Part shown: one piece after another, positions 15,365 through 24,068 of the stretch
How the letters are laid out: every line of letters begins with the position of its first letter
How positions within the stretch are numbered: the stretch's first letter is position 1
Assembly (NCBI GenBank): GCA_044224605.1
Contig: JBGAKC010000015.1
Coordinates: 40,864 to 104,863, forward strand
Reading direction: 5' to 3'
DNA: 64,000 nucleotides
Source: UBA7672 sp044224605
GTDB taxonomy: Bacteria; Pseudomonadota; Alphaproteobacteria; Caulobacterales; Hyphomonadaceae
Notes under the pieces: generated by a model
What the model was told of the DNA's origin: nothing
The model's input: only the letters and a program-made list of their open reading frames with translations
Database searches by the model: none
Program-made: the position numbers and the translations under genes

Positions 15365-17185
15365 TCAGGCTTCCGCCGCCTGCTTGGCGAAGCGCTTGCG
15401 GTCGTTGGGGTCGAGATAGACCTTGCGGAGGCGGATGTTCTCCGGGGTCACTTCGACCAGTTCGTCGTCCTGGATGTAGGCGAGGGCCTTTTCCAGCGTC
15501 ATGCGGATCGGGGGGGTCAGGCGCACGGCTTCGTCGGCGCCCGAGGCGCGGACGTTGGTGAGCTTCTTGCCTTTCAGCACGTTGACTTCGAGGTCGTTGC
15601 CGCGCGTGTGTTCGCCGATGATCATGCCTTCATAGACCTTGATGCCCGGCTCGATCATCATCGGGCCGCGGTCTTCGAGGTTCCACAGCGCGAACGCGAC
15701 GGACTCGCCCGCGCCGTTCGAGATCAGCACGCCGGTGTGGCGGCCTTTGATGTCGCCCTTGTGCGGCGCGTACTGGTAGAAGATGCGGTTCATCACGGCG
15801 GTGCCGCGCGTGTCCGACAGGAGTTCGCCCTGATAGCCGATGAGGCCGCGGGTCGGAGCGTGGAACACCAGGCGCGTGCGGCCGACGCCGGACGGGCGCA
15901 TGTCCATCATCTCGGCGCGGCGCTCTGAGAGCTTCTGCACGACGACGCCGGAATGCTCGTCATCGACGTCGATGACGACTTCCTCGATCGGCTCGAGCGT
16001 TTCGCCGGTGAGTTCGTCCTTCTGCATGACGACTTTCGGACGCGACACGCCAAGCTCAAAGCCTTCGCGGCGCATGGTTTCGATCAGCACGGCGAGCTGG
16101 AGTTCGCCGCGGCCGGCGACTTCGAACGCATCCGAATCCGGCGCGCGCGAAATCTTCAGCGCGACGTTGCCTTCGGCTTCCTTCTGCAGGCGATCCCAGA
16201 TGACGCGCGAAGTGACTTTCTTGCCTTCGGTGCCGGCGAGCGGCGAGTCGTTCACACGGAACGTCATGGCCAGCGTCGGAGGGTCGATCGGCTGGGCTTC
16301 CATCGCGGTAGTAACGGACGGATCGCAGACCGTGTCGGCGACGGTGGCCTTGAGGAGGCCGGCGATCGAGACGATGTCGCCTGCCTTGCCTTCATCGATC
16401 GGCGAACGCTCGAGGCCGCGGAAGGCAAGGACCTTCGAGACGCGGCCCTGCTCGATCAGCTCGCCGGTGCGCGAGAGGACTTTCACGGTCTGGTTCGGCT
16501 TGACCGAGCCTGCCACGATGCGGCCGGTGAGGATACGACCGAGGAAGGGGTCGGAGCCGATGGTCGTGCCGAGCAGGCGGAAGGGGCCGGGTTCGACGGT
16601 TGGCGGCGGAACATGGGCGATGACGGTCTCGAACAGCGCCGACATGTCGTTGGTTTTCACTGCCGGGTCTTTGCTCATCCAGCCGTTCTTGGCTGAGCCG
16701 TAGATGATCGGGAAGTCGAGCTGCTCATCGGTGGCGTCGAGGTTGGCGAAGAGGTCGAACACCTCGTTGACGACTTCGACGTGGCGCTCTTCCGGCTTGT
16801 CGATCTTGTTGACGCACACGATCGGACGCAGGCCGATCTTCAGCGCCTTCGACACCACGAACTTGGTCTGCGGCATCGGGCCTTCGGCGGCGTCGACAAG
16901 GACGATCGCTCCGTCGACCATGTTGAGGATGCGCTCCACCTCGCCTCCGAAGTCGGCGTGGCCGGGCGTGTCGACGATGTTGATGCGGATGTCGTTCCAG
17001 ACGACGGAGGTGCACTTGGCGAGGATGGTGATCCCGCGCTCGCGCTCGAGGTCGTTCGAATCCATCATGCGCTCCGTCGTCGCCTGGTTGTCGCGGAAGA
17101 CGCCGGACTGTTTCAGCAGGCAGTCGACGAGGGTGGTTTTCCCATGGTCGACGTGGGCGATGATGGCGATGTTACGCAGCTGCAT
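15365..17185 (-). CDS. typA: Ribosome-associated GTPase TypA/BipA
   Basis: A 606-residue translational GTPase related to EF-G that acts on ribosomes during stress and in ribosome assembly. Motifs: G1 AHVDHGKTTL (about residues 10-19), the switch I region GITILAK, G3 DTPGHADFG, and G4 NKIDK. They are followed by domain II and the BipA-specific C-terminal domain (GRHTGVLISNGAGESVAFAL). Full length for the family. First gene of an operon with yjdM. Confidence 0.96.
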   Translation of the reverse strand: MQLRNIAIIAHVDHGKTTLVDCLLKQSGVFRDNQATTERMMDSNDLERERGITILAKCTSVVWNDIRINIVDTPGHADFGGEVERILNMVDGAIVLVDAAEGPMPQTKFVVSKALKIGLRPIVCVNKIDKPEERHVEVVNEVFDLFANLDATDEQLDFPIIYGSAKNGWMSKDPAVKTNDMSALFETVIAHVPPPTVEPGPFRLLGTTIGSDPFLGRILTGRIVAGSVKPNQTVKVLSRTGELIEQGRVSKVLAFRGLERSPIDEGKAGDIVSIAGLLKATVADTVCDPSVTTAMEAQPIDPPTLAMTFRVNDSPLAGTEGKKVTSRVIWDRLQKEAEGNVALKISRAPDSDAFEVAGRGELQLAVLIETMRREGFELGVSRPKVVMQKDELTGETLEPIEEVVIDVDDEHSGVVVQKLSERRAEMMDMRPSGVGRTRLVFHAPTRGLIGYQGELLSDTRGTAVMNRIFYQYAPHKGDIKGRHTGVLISNGAGESVAFALWNLEDRGPMMIEPGIKVYEGMIIGEHTRGNDLEVNVLKGKKLTNVRASGADEAVRLTPPIRMTLEKALAYIQDDELVEVTPENIRLRKVYLDPNDRKRFAKQAAEA

Positions 17186-17378
17186 GATCGGGTTCTTTAT
17201 TGGCGGGGAGGCCGGGTTTGCGGGCGCAATACAGGGGTTTTGCGAAGAAAGCGAGCATTCCGGGCGCCGCAGAGGGTTTGCTGGCGTTTTGGAAGCAAAA
17301 CCGCCTGAAAAGGCCTGTCCGTTGCCGGTTTAGCCTACCTGCGTCATAGCTGGCGGCGGGACCGAAGAGGGTTGTTTA

Positions 17379-17798
17379 ATGCGTCTGGCGATTGTTGCGG
17401 CCGCCCTGGCCGCCTCCGGCTGTGTCAGCGTTTCCGAAACACGCGCCCCCGCAACGACCATCGCCTGCCGTGAAGGTGAGCCGATGGTGGAGACGATGCT
17501 CTTCCTCGGCATGGCCCGGCCGAGCGGAGCCGTCTCGCGCTACGAGTTCAGCCAGTTCGTCGAGCAGGAAGTAGCCACGCGCTGGAAGGAAGGTTTCACG
17601 ATCGTGGAAGCCAACGGCATGTGGTTCTCGGACCAGCGCCACATCACGGAGCACGAGCCCTCGCACATCCTGATCCGCTTCCATGATGGCGGCGCGGCGG
17701 CCTCAGCCGACATCGAGGCGATCCGCAACGCCTATATCAAGCAGTTCACGCAGGATGCGGTGCTGCGCACCGACCGCATGACGTGCGCCGATTTCTGA
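17379..17798 (+). CDS. DUF3574 lipoprotein
   Basis: A 139-residue protein with a lipoprotein signal (LAASGC, lipid-modified Cys15), so it is membrane-anchored. The rest matches the DUF3574 pattern: ETMLFLGMARPSGAVSRYEF, the FTIVEANGMW segment and a C-terminal Ile-Arg-x-x-Tyr helix. Function in the family is unknown. A GAGGG ribosome-binding site precedes the ATG. Its stop codon directly adjoins the stop of the convergent lipoprotein gene. Confidence 0.8.
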   Translation: MRLAIVAAALAASGCVSVSETRAPATTIACREGEPMVETMLFLGMARPSGAVSRYEFSQFVEQEVATRWKEGFTIVEANGMWFSDQRHITEHEPSHILIRFHDGGAAASADIEAIRNAYIKQFTQDAVLRTDRMTCADF

Positions 17799-18419
17799 TC
17801 AGCCAGGGAAGAGCTGCAAGCCGATTTCTTCGACTGACGGGCCGGCGCCATCCTGACCGGGGCGAAGGACGACGCACAGCGAGCTTTCCATGCCCTGCGG
17901 GAAGCAGAACATCTCGAGATTGTCCTTCTTCAACTGATCCCACGCGGCCTTGTCCGTACCTTCCGCTGGCATAAAGGGGAATTCGGCGCGCTTGGGCTGG
18001 CCTTCGGTTTCTTCCCATGCGGGCAAGGTGGCGGTCGTTTCCAGCTTGTCGCCCTGGTCGATCCAGTCGAGCAGGGCGGTCTTCATGGCAGCGGGGTCTT
18101 TCGCTTCGTTGAGGCCGAAGAGGTAGGAGGTCAGCCCGGACCAGCTGAAGAGCGGCGTGCCTTCGCGCTGGCGGATCGCCAGAACAGCAACCCCCTGTTC
18201 GCAGGTCGGACCGATCACCGCGGCTTCGGCGACGTAACGACGTATCGGCGTTTCCTGATCGATCCAGGGTTTCTCGACAGAGACGTTGCAGCCGCTGACG
18301 GCATTGGAGGCTTCCTGTGTCGCCGCGGCGGGCTCCGCCGGCTTTGCGGTTTCGGGTGCAGGCGGCTGGCAGGCGGCGAGCGCAAGCAACGAAGCGGCGC
18401 AGGCGAAACGGATGGTCAT
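17799..18419 (-). CDS. Putative lipoprotein of unknown family
   Basis: A 206-residue protein with a lipoprotein signal (SLLALAACQPP), followed by a Pro/Ala/Glu-rich linker and a folded domain with four cysteines after the lipid Cys. The ATG at 18419 is preferred because it starts the signal directly (MTIRFACAASLL). The family was not recognised. It converges on the DUF3574 lipoprotein gene with no gap. Confidence 0.7.
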   Translation of the reverse strand: MTIRFACAASLLALAACQPPAPETAKPAEPAAATQEASNAVSGCNVSVEKPWIDQETPIRRYVAEAAVIGPTCEQGVAVLAIRQREGTPLFSWSGLTSYLFGLNEAKDPAAMKTALLDWIDQGDKLETTATLPAWEETEGQPKRAEFPFMPAEGTDKAAWDQLKKDNLEMFCFPQGMESSLCVVLRPGQDGAGPSVEEIGLQLFPG

Positions 18420-18501
18420 GTCATTCCCCTCGAGTCTGTCCGGAGGCATCCCTCATCAAACCGGACGCAAACTCAATAGGCGCCGGGTAAGGCTTCTTGA
18501 C

Positions 18502-18546
18502 AAAAACGGTCCGGCCAGCGGCGGGGAGAAGGTCGCCGCTGGCCGG
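18502..18546 (-). terminator. Rho-independent terminator after the VWA gene
   Basis: A perfect 13-bp stem (18511-18523 with 18534-18546) with a 10-nt loop. On the minus strand it is followed by ACCG and five T (18506-18502). It ends the transcript coming from the VWA-domain gene at 18614. Confidence 0.8.
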
Positions 18547-18613
18547 TTGTGGATCCTGCCGTGCCGTCGGAGCTAGCGGATCCCATGGCGTCCCCCACGC
18601 CAGTGAATAGGGA

Positions 18614-19381
18614 CTAGTGGTTGTTGCGCGGGGCCTGGTTGCCTTGCTGGCCGTTGCGCTCCTTGACCTCATCCTCTTTGGCGGCGGCGCGGTCCTCGGC
18701 ATTCCATTCGACCGTCGGCGCGGCGCCCGAAGCGTAGGCTTTCGATTTCTGCGCGAGGCGATCCATCGAGTCGGCGAGCTGGTCCTTTGACACGGCCATA
18801 TTGCGCGAGGCGGTCTGGCCGACGCTTTCAGCGTCGTCGAAGTTCGAGAACTCGGCGCCGAGGAAGACGACTTCCCAGCCCTTGGCGCGCACGCGGTCAA
18901 GCGCGGCCTTGGCGGATTTCTTGGTCATCTCGGTCGAGGAGTTTTCCTCGCCATCCGTCATGATGACGATCACGGCTTTCTCCGGATGGTCCTTCTCCGC
19001 CAGCGAAACGATGCGGCCGATGGCGTCATAAAGGGGCGTCATGCCGCGCGGGGCGACTTCATCCGACGTCACCTTGCGCCAGGCTTCGGCGTCGACATCG
19101 TTGCGCAGCACGTCGAACTGCAGGCCGTCCTGTGCGTCGAACACGGCGAGCGTGATGTCGGCGTCAACGCGCGGACCGCCATCGAGCGTGGCGAGGCCGG
19201 TGGCGTAGGCGTTCACCGAGGAGAGGGCTTCCGTCCACATCGGCTCCATCGAACCCGTGCGGTCCAGCAGGATGTAGGAGTGGATCGCCGGCGACTTGGT
19301 CGGCTTGGCGATGGCCGTGGTGGTCAGGGCGCCGGCGGCGGTGAGAGCCAGGACGGCGGCGAGGGCGGTGCGGATTTTCAT
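18614..19381 (-). CDS. Secreted von Willebrand factor A domain protein
   Basis: A 255-residue protein with a signal peptide (about 1-25, ending AIAKP) and one VWA domain. The metal-binding site is present but slightly altered: D40-R-T42-G-S44 instead of DxSxS, with TPLYDAIG and MTDGEENSS as the other loops. The C-terminus is charged, Asn/Gln-rich and probably disordered. VWA domains bind proteins in a metal-dependent way. Partner unknown. A small secreted protein gene lies just upstream in the same direction. Confidence 0.85.
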   Translation of the reverse strand: MKIRTALAAVLALTAAGALTTTAIAKPTKSPAIHSYILLDRTGSMEPMWTEALSSVNAYATGLATLDGGPRVDADITLAVFDAQDGLQFDVLRNDVDAEAWRKVTSDEVAPRGMTPLYDAIGRIVSLAEKDHPEKAVIVIMTDGEENSSTEMTKKSAKAALDRVRAKGWEVVFLGAEFSNFDDAESVGQTASRNMAVSKDQLADSMDRLAQKSKAYASGAAPTVEWNAEDRAAAKEDEVKERNGQQGNQAPRNNH

Positions 19382-19408
19382 GGTCAGTCCCCAGGGCGTG
19401 AGTGATGT

Positions 19409-19558
19409 CTATTGCGGGCTGAAGCTCAGGGCCGCGAGTTCGGCGGCGGGCTGGGCCTTTGTGGCCTCGATATGGGCGGGGAGGGGTGCGCCTGCGGCGG
19501 CGAACGTGATGCCGCTGACCAGGAGGGCGGTGAGCATGAGTCTGAGCGAGGTCTTCAT
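19409..19558 (-). CDS. Small secreted protein, 49 residues
   Basis: The ATG at 19558 follows a purine-rich GGGGA site and starts a clear signal peptide (MKTSLRLMLTALLVSGITF, cleavage after AAAGA or nearby). That leaves a mature peptide of about 25 residues rich in Ala and Glu. No family was recognised. It lies 27 bp upstream of the VWA gene in the same direction, so the two are probably one operon and the peptide may act with the VWA protein. Confidence 0.5.
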   Translation of the reverse strand: MKTSLRLMLTALLVSGITFAAAGAPLPAHIEATKAQPAAELAALSFSPQ

Positions 19559-19691
19559 GGCCGGTCCCCTTTCCCGCGGGGCCGGGCCTTGGCCCGCGAT
19601 GTACAACTTGTCGCACCCGATCATGGCCGCGACACGGCGCGAATTGGGGCGAAACAGGGATTAGTGAGGTTCGTTTTGAGTCTGGACGCCG

Positions 19692-20750
19692 TCAGGCCGG
19701 AATGTCCGGCGAGGTGAGGTTGAGCCAGAGGATGAGCGCGATCACCGCCGCATAGAGCGCGATGGCGAGGAACGCTGTCAGCGCCCCGCCTCTCGCGATT
19801 GAATGGGCGGCAGCAAGTTCTTTTGCTTCGCCTGTGGTCATCACGAGGAGACCGACCACCAACAGAACGAAGCCGTACGAAGCCAGATAGATCTGGTCGA
19901 GCATGAGCAGGTAGCCTACGTCGGGCAGGCCGGCCTGCGCTGAGAACTGCAGGGCCACGAGGGTGAGCAGGGCCGTGATCGAGAGACCGACGCGGGCTTC
20001 AATGTGTTCGGGTTTCAGAAGCAACGCTGCGGCGGCGACCAGGACCACAATGAAGACCGGGAGGAGGGATTTCGTGATGCCGGAGACCACAGGCCGCGAA
20101 ATCGGGATCGAGACGACCGCGCGGGAATAGGACTGGCCTTCCTTGAGGTCGGTGTCGCCGAATGTGGTGGGGTAGGGGCGGTTGCGGATTTCCATCTTCG
20201 GTTGACCGATGATGAAGCCTGGCAGGACGATGTCCGGGTTCATGGTGACCTGGTCGACCGAATAGACCAGCCGTGATGAATCCCATTCCTGATCCTCGAT
20301 CTCGATCGTCAGCTGGTGCGCATCGAACGGATAGGTCTTCACCGAGAATTTCGCCGCGAACGGCCCCTGATGGCGGAACACCTGGTATTGCGAGCCGTCC
20401 TTCTGCGGGACCGGTTCGGGATCGATGTCGGTCTGCACGTGATCGTCGGGCGCGAACATGTTCATCCACTCGAACGATTTGCCCGGCACGAGCTCCTGAT
20501 CCGTGTCGCGGAACCAGACATAGACGTCGGCCACGAAGGAATAGGCGTGGAGATCGATCGACTGGATGTCGTTGATGTACATGCCGATCTTCACTTCGGC
20601 GGGCCCCGTGGAAACCGGCGCGGCGACGGGCGTGGGCGTTTCCGGACCGGACGCCGGGGGCTGGCCCTGCGCGGGGAGCGTTGCGAGAGCCATCACGGCA
20701 AGACCGGCAAGGCCCAGCACCGGGGCCAGGAAGCGCTTCAGCAACTGCAT
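19692..20750 (-). CDS. Bacterial pentameric ligand-gated ion channel homologue
   Basis: A 352-residue membrane protein with the Cys-loop (Pro-loop) receptor architecture: signal peptide (1-29), an extracellular beta-sandwich (about 50-225), and four transmembrane helices at about 226-246, 252-272, 279-304 and 322-344. The universal loop motif is KTYPFDAHQLTIE (138-150); as in other bacterial members the loop has no disulphide cysteines. The pore helix M2 starts IEARVGLSITAL, and E251 sits where GLIC has its -2' glutamate, which favours a cation channel. The cytosolic M3-M4 loop is short. Ligand unknown. It has its own GGGGAG ribosome-binding site and no operon partner. Confidence 0.85.
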   Translation of the reverse strand: MQLLKRFLAPVLGLAGLAVMALATLPAQGQPPASGPETPTPVAAPVSTGPAEVKIGMYINDIQSIDLHAYSFVADVYVWFRDTDQELVPGKSFEWMNMFAPDDHVQTDIDPEPVPQKDGSQYQVFRHQGPFAAKFSVKTYPFDAHQLTIEIEDQEWDSSRLVYSVDQVTMNPDIVLPGFIIGQPKMEIRNRPYPTTFGDTDLKEGQSYSRAVVSIPISRPVVSGITKSLLPVFIVVLVAAAALLLKPEHIEARVGLSITALLTLVALQFSAQAGLPDVGYLLMLDQIYLASYGFVLLVVGLLVMTTGEAKELAAAHSIARGGALTAFLAIALYAAVIALILWLNLTSPDIPA

Positions 20751-20970
20751 CGAAAACTCCCCACGTCTTCGCTCTTGATGGCCAGCGCCGGGTGAGAAGG
20801 CAAGGGCAGGCGCCAGCGTTCCCGAAGGTCATCTGTCACTGAACTTTCAGCAATCAGCGAGCCCCGCGCACACGTTGCGCCAGTGCGACGAGCGATAGCC
20901 AGAGTGCACGTATCGTGCAGTTGCGTGCGGCCCCCGCCGGCTACAGTGTCTGCGCAGGACGGGAGGCCAG

Positions 20971-21384
20971 ATGATGAAGCTTGTCGGCGGATGCTATTGC
21001 GGCGCGGTTCGCTACGAGGCGGAGGGCGATCCGATCCTGAAGGCCCAGTGCCATTGTCGCGCGTGCCAGCACATCACGGGCGGCGCGCCGAACTATTTCA
21101 TGCTGATGCCGCTGGCCGGCTTCCGCTTCACGAAGGGCGAGCCGAAAACCTACACGCGGCCCGACAAGGCGGACGCCGTCACGCGCGCGTTCTGCGGCAC
21201 ATGCGGCACGCATCTCACGACCAGCCGCCCGGGTCTGCAGGCGGTGATCCTCAAGATCGGCACGCTGGACGAACCCGCGCTCTATGGCGGCCCGTCGATC
21301 GCGATCTTCACGGAAGAGGAACAGGCCTTCCACATCGTGCCGCAGGGCGTGCCGAAGTTCGAGAAGCTGCCGCCGCAGCGGTGA
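20971..21384 (+). CDS. GFA family zinc protein
   Basis: A 137-residue protein of the GFA/CENP-V fold. It has the Cys pattern GGCYCGAVRY, then CHCRACQ and FCGTCGTHL, which bind zinc. The family is named after glutathione-dependent formaldehyde-activating enzyme, but few members have proven activity, so no reaction is claimed. It is cytosolic and has no signal. A secreted hypothetical protein gene follows in the same direction. Confidence 0.88.
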   Translation: MMKLVGGCYCGAVRYEAEGDPILKAQCHCRACQHITGGAPNYFMLMPLAGFRFTKGEPKTYTRPDKADAVTRAFCGTCGTHLTTSRPGLQAVILKIGTLDEPALYGGPSIAIFTEEEQAFHIVPQGVPKFEKLPPQR

Positions 21385-21452
21385 CGCCTGCTGCGCGCCA
21401 TTGACCGGGTCGCGGGCGTTTCGCGATAGTCGTGTGAACCGGGGAGGCTTTC

Positions 21453-21926
21453 ATGAGATTCGGGGTTCTGGCCGCGATGGCGGTTGCGCTGGCGCCGATG
21501 GCGCATGCGCAGGAAGCGGGGTGCCCGCTGCTTCAGAAGATGGTCGAGGGCGCCCCGGCGGGCTTCATGGAGTTCAGAGGGGACGAACTCGACAATGGCT
21601 GGTTCGATTCCAGGCTCTATATGACCGGCGCCGACGATTGCTCGATCAATACGGGGAACCAAAACCTTTTCTACTGCGCATGGGGGTTCGACACGCCCGC
21701 CGCCGCCAATTCGCTGGCGACCGCCCTTTCTGACGCGTCGAGGCAGTGCCTCGCGGGCTGGACAGTTGAGGACACGACTGGCCGGAGGTCCTCCAACAAT
21801 CTCGTCATCCTCAAGGGCCTCACATTGTCAGGCGCAGGCGCCCATGCGGGCACGCGTGTCCTCGTCTTTTCCGAGTCATTCGAGAACTCGCAGGAGAGCC
21901 AGGTCACGATCGAGGTTCGGCGCTAG
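21453..21926 (+). CDS. Secreted hypothetical protein
   Basis: A 157-residue protein with a clean signal peptide (MRFGVLAAMAVALAPMAHAQ, cleavage at about residue 19). The mature part has five cysteines, which could form disulphides in the periplasm, and a repeated beta-type pattern. The ATG follows GGGGAGG at a good distance. No family was recognised. Confidence 0.65.
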   Translation: MRFGVLAAMAVALAPMAHAQEAGCPLLQKMVEGAPAGFMEFRGDELDNGWFDSRLYMTGADDCSINTGNQNLFYCAWGFDTPAAANSLATALSDASRQCLAGWTVEDTTGRRSSNNLVILKGLTLSGAGAHAGTRVLVFSESFENSQESQVTIEVRR

Positions 21927-21991
21927 CGTCGGTAGTGGCGCGGCGGGCCGGGCTGGCCTAACAAGACCGCTCAACACTCACGAGGCTCCCC

Positions 21992-22510
21992 ATGGCGTTG
22001 CTTGTCCTGAACGTCGCCGGAAGCGACCGGCCCGGCCTGACGAAGGCGCTGGCGGGGGCCGTGCTGTCGGCGGGAGGCAACTGGCTGGAGAGCCATCTCT
22101 CGCGCCTTGGCGGGCTCTATGTCGGTTCGGTTCTGGTCGAGCTGGCGCAGGACAGGATCGAGGCGTTGCGCGCCGCCGTGGCCGCTGTCGACGCGCAGGG
22201 GCTCGAAGTGCGCATCGCCCCGGCGGTGGAGACCGCGAAGGCCGCGGGCGAGACGCTGGAATTCAGCCTGGTGGGGCAGGACCGGCCCGGCATCGTCAAC
22301 CAGGTGACGCAGGCGGTGAGTGCGCTCGGCGCCAACATCGAGACGTTCGAGACCTGGCTCTCGACGGAAGCCCACTCCGGTGCACCGCTCTTCCACATGT
22401 CCGCCCACCTCCGCCTGCCACAGGGTCTCGCCGCATCGAAGGTGCAAGCCGCACTGGAAGCGATTTCGGGCGAGATCATGGTGGATGTGGCGGTAGGGAT
22501 GACGGCATGA
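21992..22510 (+). CDS. Double ACT-domain protein, GcvR-like
   Basis: A 172-residue cytosolic protein with two ACT domains. The first is at about 1-80 (LNVAGSDRPGLTKALAGAVL) and the second at about 88-170 (FSLVGQDRPGIVNQVTQAVS). ACT domains sense small ligands, often amino acids. The arrangement matches the glycine cleavage regulator GcvR, but no DNA-binding partner or gcv gene lies nearby, so the name is only by similarity. Confidence 0.85.
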   Translation: MALLVLNVAGSDRPGLTKALAGAVLSAGGNWLESHLSRLGGLYVGSVLVELAQDRIEALRAAVAAVDAQGLEVRIAPAVETAKAAGETLEFSLVGQDRPGIVNQVTQAVSALGANIETFETWLSTEAHSGAPLFHMSAHLRLPQGLAASKVQAALEAISGEIMVDVAVGMTA

Positions 22511-22632
22511 GCCAAGCCGGATGGGCTTCTGCGCCAGGGCCGCTGCCTAGTTTGATGCCGATATGACGTGCTGGATTGGACCAATGCCGGCAGAGAATTC
22601 ACGCCGGCGTCGAAGGTTTGAGGACGCGCCCC

Positions 22633-23451
22633 CTAAACCTCGTTCACATACTCCAGCTCGATCGGCCCCGTCATGATGACGTGGTCGGTGGCTTCGCTCC
22701 ACTCGATGGTGATGTCGCCGCCGTCATTGTGGACGAGGGCCTTGCGGTCGGTGAGGTTGCGGCGGGCGGCGGCGACGATGGCGGCGCAGTTGTTGGAGCC
22801 GCACGCAAGCGTCTGGCCGACATTGCGCTCCCAGGTGCGCAGGCGCGTCTCGGTGCGCGAGAGAACCTGCAGGAAGCCGACATTGACGCCCTGCGGGAAA
22901 AGCGGATGCCACTCGCACAGCGAGCCGACGGCCTTGACGTCGACCTTGTCGAGGTCGGGCACGAAGAAGACGATGTGCGGGTTGCCCATGTTCACGGCGC
23001 CGGGCATCGAGAGATAGGGCTGGTCGATCGGGCCGATCTTGAGGTCGATGCCGCGCGTGTCCATGCGCTCGGCCAGTGGGATCTCCTCCCACTTGAGCAG
23101 CGGCGAGCCCATGTCGACAGAAATCTGCGTGGGGCCGATGCGGTCGGCCTTGAGGCGGCCGGCGACGGTCTCGACGACGAGATGCTCCTTGCCGGTCTCC
23201 TCCATGACGAGCCAGGCGACGCAGCGCGTGGCGTTGCCGCAGGCCTCGGCGGAGGAGCCGTCCTTGTTCCAGATGCGCATGAAGACGTCGCCGCGGAGCG
23301 TCTTCTCCATGGCGATGACCTGGTCGGCGCCGGCGCCGGTCCTGGGGTCCGCGATGGCCTTGATCTGCTCGGGCTTGAGATTGAGCGCGCCATTCCTGTC
23401 GTCAAAAATGACAAAGGAATTCCCGGCCCCGTTCATCTTCCAGAACTTCAT
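22633..23451 (-). CDS. dapF: Diaminopimelate epimerase
   Basis: Converts LL- to meso-diaminopimelate for lysine and peptidoglycan synthesis, in the cytosol, without cofactor. The 272-residue product has both catalytic cysteines, C71 (EACGNATRC) and C217 (TLACGSNNCA), and the RTWERNVGQT block before the second. The residues after C217 differ from the usual CG[ST]G[AS]C, with Asn-Asn in the loop that binds the substrate carboxylate. The enzyme is otherwise complete. No operon partner on the same strand is tightly linked. Confidence 0.94.
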   Translation of the reverse strand: MKFWKMNGAGNSFVIFDDRNGALNLKPEQIKAIADPRTGAGADQVIAMEKTLRGDVFMRIWNKDGSSAEACGNATRCVAWLVMEETGKEHLVVETVAGRLKADRIGPTQISVDMGSPLLKWEEIPLAERMDTRGIDLKIGPIDQPYLSMPGAVNMGNPHIVFFVPDLDKVDVKAVGSLCEWHPLFPQGVNVGFLQVLSRTETRLRTWERNVGQTLACGSNNCAAIVAAARRNLTDRKALVHNDGGDITIEWSEATDHVIMTGPIELEYVNEV

Positions 23452-23495
23452 GGGGCGAGATGTAATGGTTCGTACCCGGAGAGGCTAGACCGGGC

Positions 23496-23945
23496 CTAGC
23501 GGGCCGGTTCTGCCTGTTTTTTGTTCGTTTCCCGCAGGTAGTCGAAATAGGCCAGCAGGTAGTCCAGCCGGTCGCGGGGGACGACCAGCTGCGGCATGTC
23601 CACGTGCGAGGAGTGCAGCCAGGCGAGCAGGGCAATCGAGGTCATGCCGGGCGTGATGGCGATCTTGTGGAAGGCGGGGGCGCCGGAATAGGCGGGCTCG
23701 GGACCCATCGGGTCGACCTGGTGGCATTGGGCGCACGCGGCGCGGGCGTAGGCGAGGCCTTGGGTAGCGGCAGTTCCCATGGGGGGAGGGGCGACCACGG
23801 GCGCGCGCGAGGCCTGCGGCGGGACGGGGACGGGCTCGGCGGGCGGAGGCTGGGCGACGCTGCAGGCCACCGCGAGCGCCGTGCAGAAGGCGGCGATGCC
23901 CAGCCACAGTAGAACTCGCGAAACGAGAGACTTCAGGCCGCTCAT
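23496..23945 (-). CDS. Small exported c-type cytochrome
   Basis: A 149-residue protein with an N-terminal membrane anchor or signal (about 10-28), a proline-rich linker (31-57), and one class I cytochrome c domain. The haem motif is C71-A-Q-C74-H75, and M117 in VDMPQL is the probable sixth ligand. It would carry electrons in the periplasm. It lies 44 bp upstream of the dapF start on the same strand, so cotranscription with dapF is possible but functionally unexplained. Confidence 0.85.
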   Translation of the reverse strand: MSGLKSLVSRVLLWLGIAAFCTALAVACSVAQPPPAEPVPVPPQASRAPVVAPPPMGTAATQGLAYARAACAQCHQVDPMGPEPAYSGAPAFHKIAITPGMTSIALLAWLHSSHVDMPQLVVPRDRLDYLLAYFDYLRETNKKQAEPAR

Positions 23946-24068
23946 AGGCGCCTCCTTAGCATGCCAGCTTCACCGGGGGCAGTGGGGGCGGCCTTGACCG
24001 GCGTCAATTGGCTTGGCGCTGGCCGGCGGGCGCGGGTAGCGTGGGACGGGATGGACGAGGAGAGCGGC

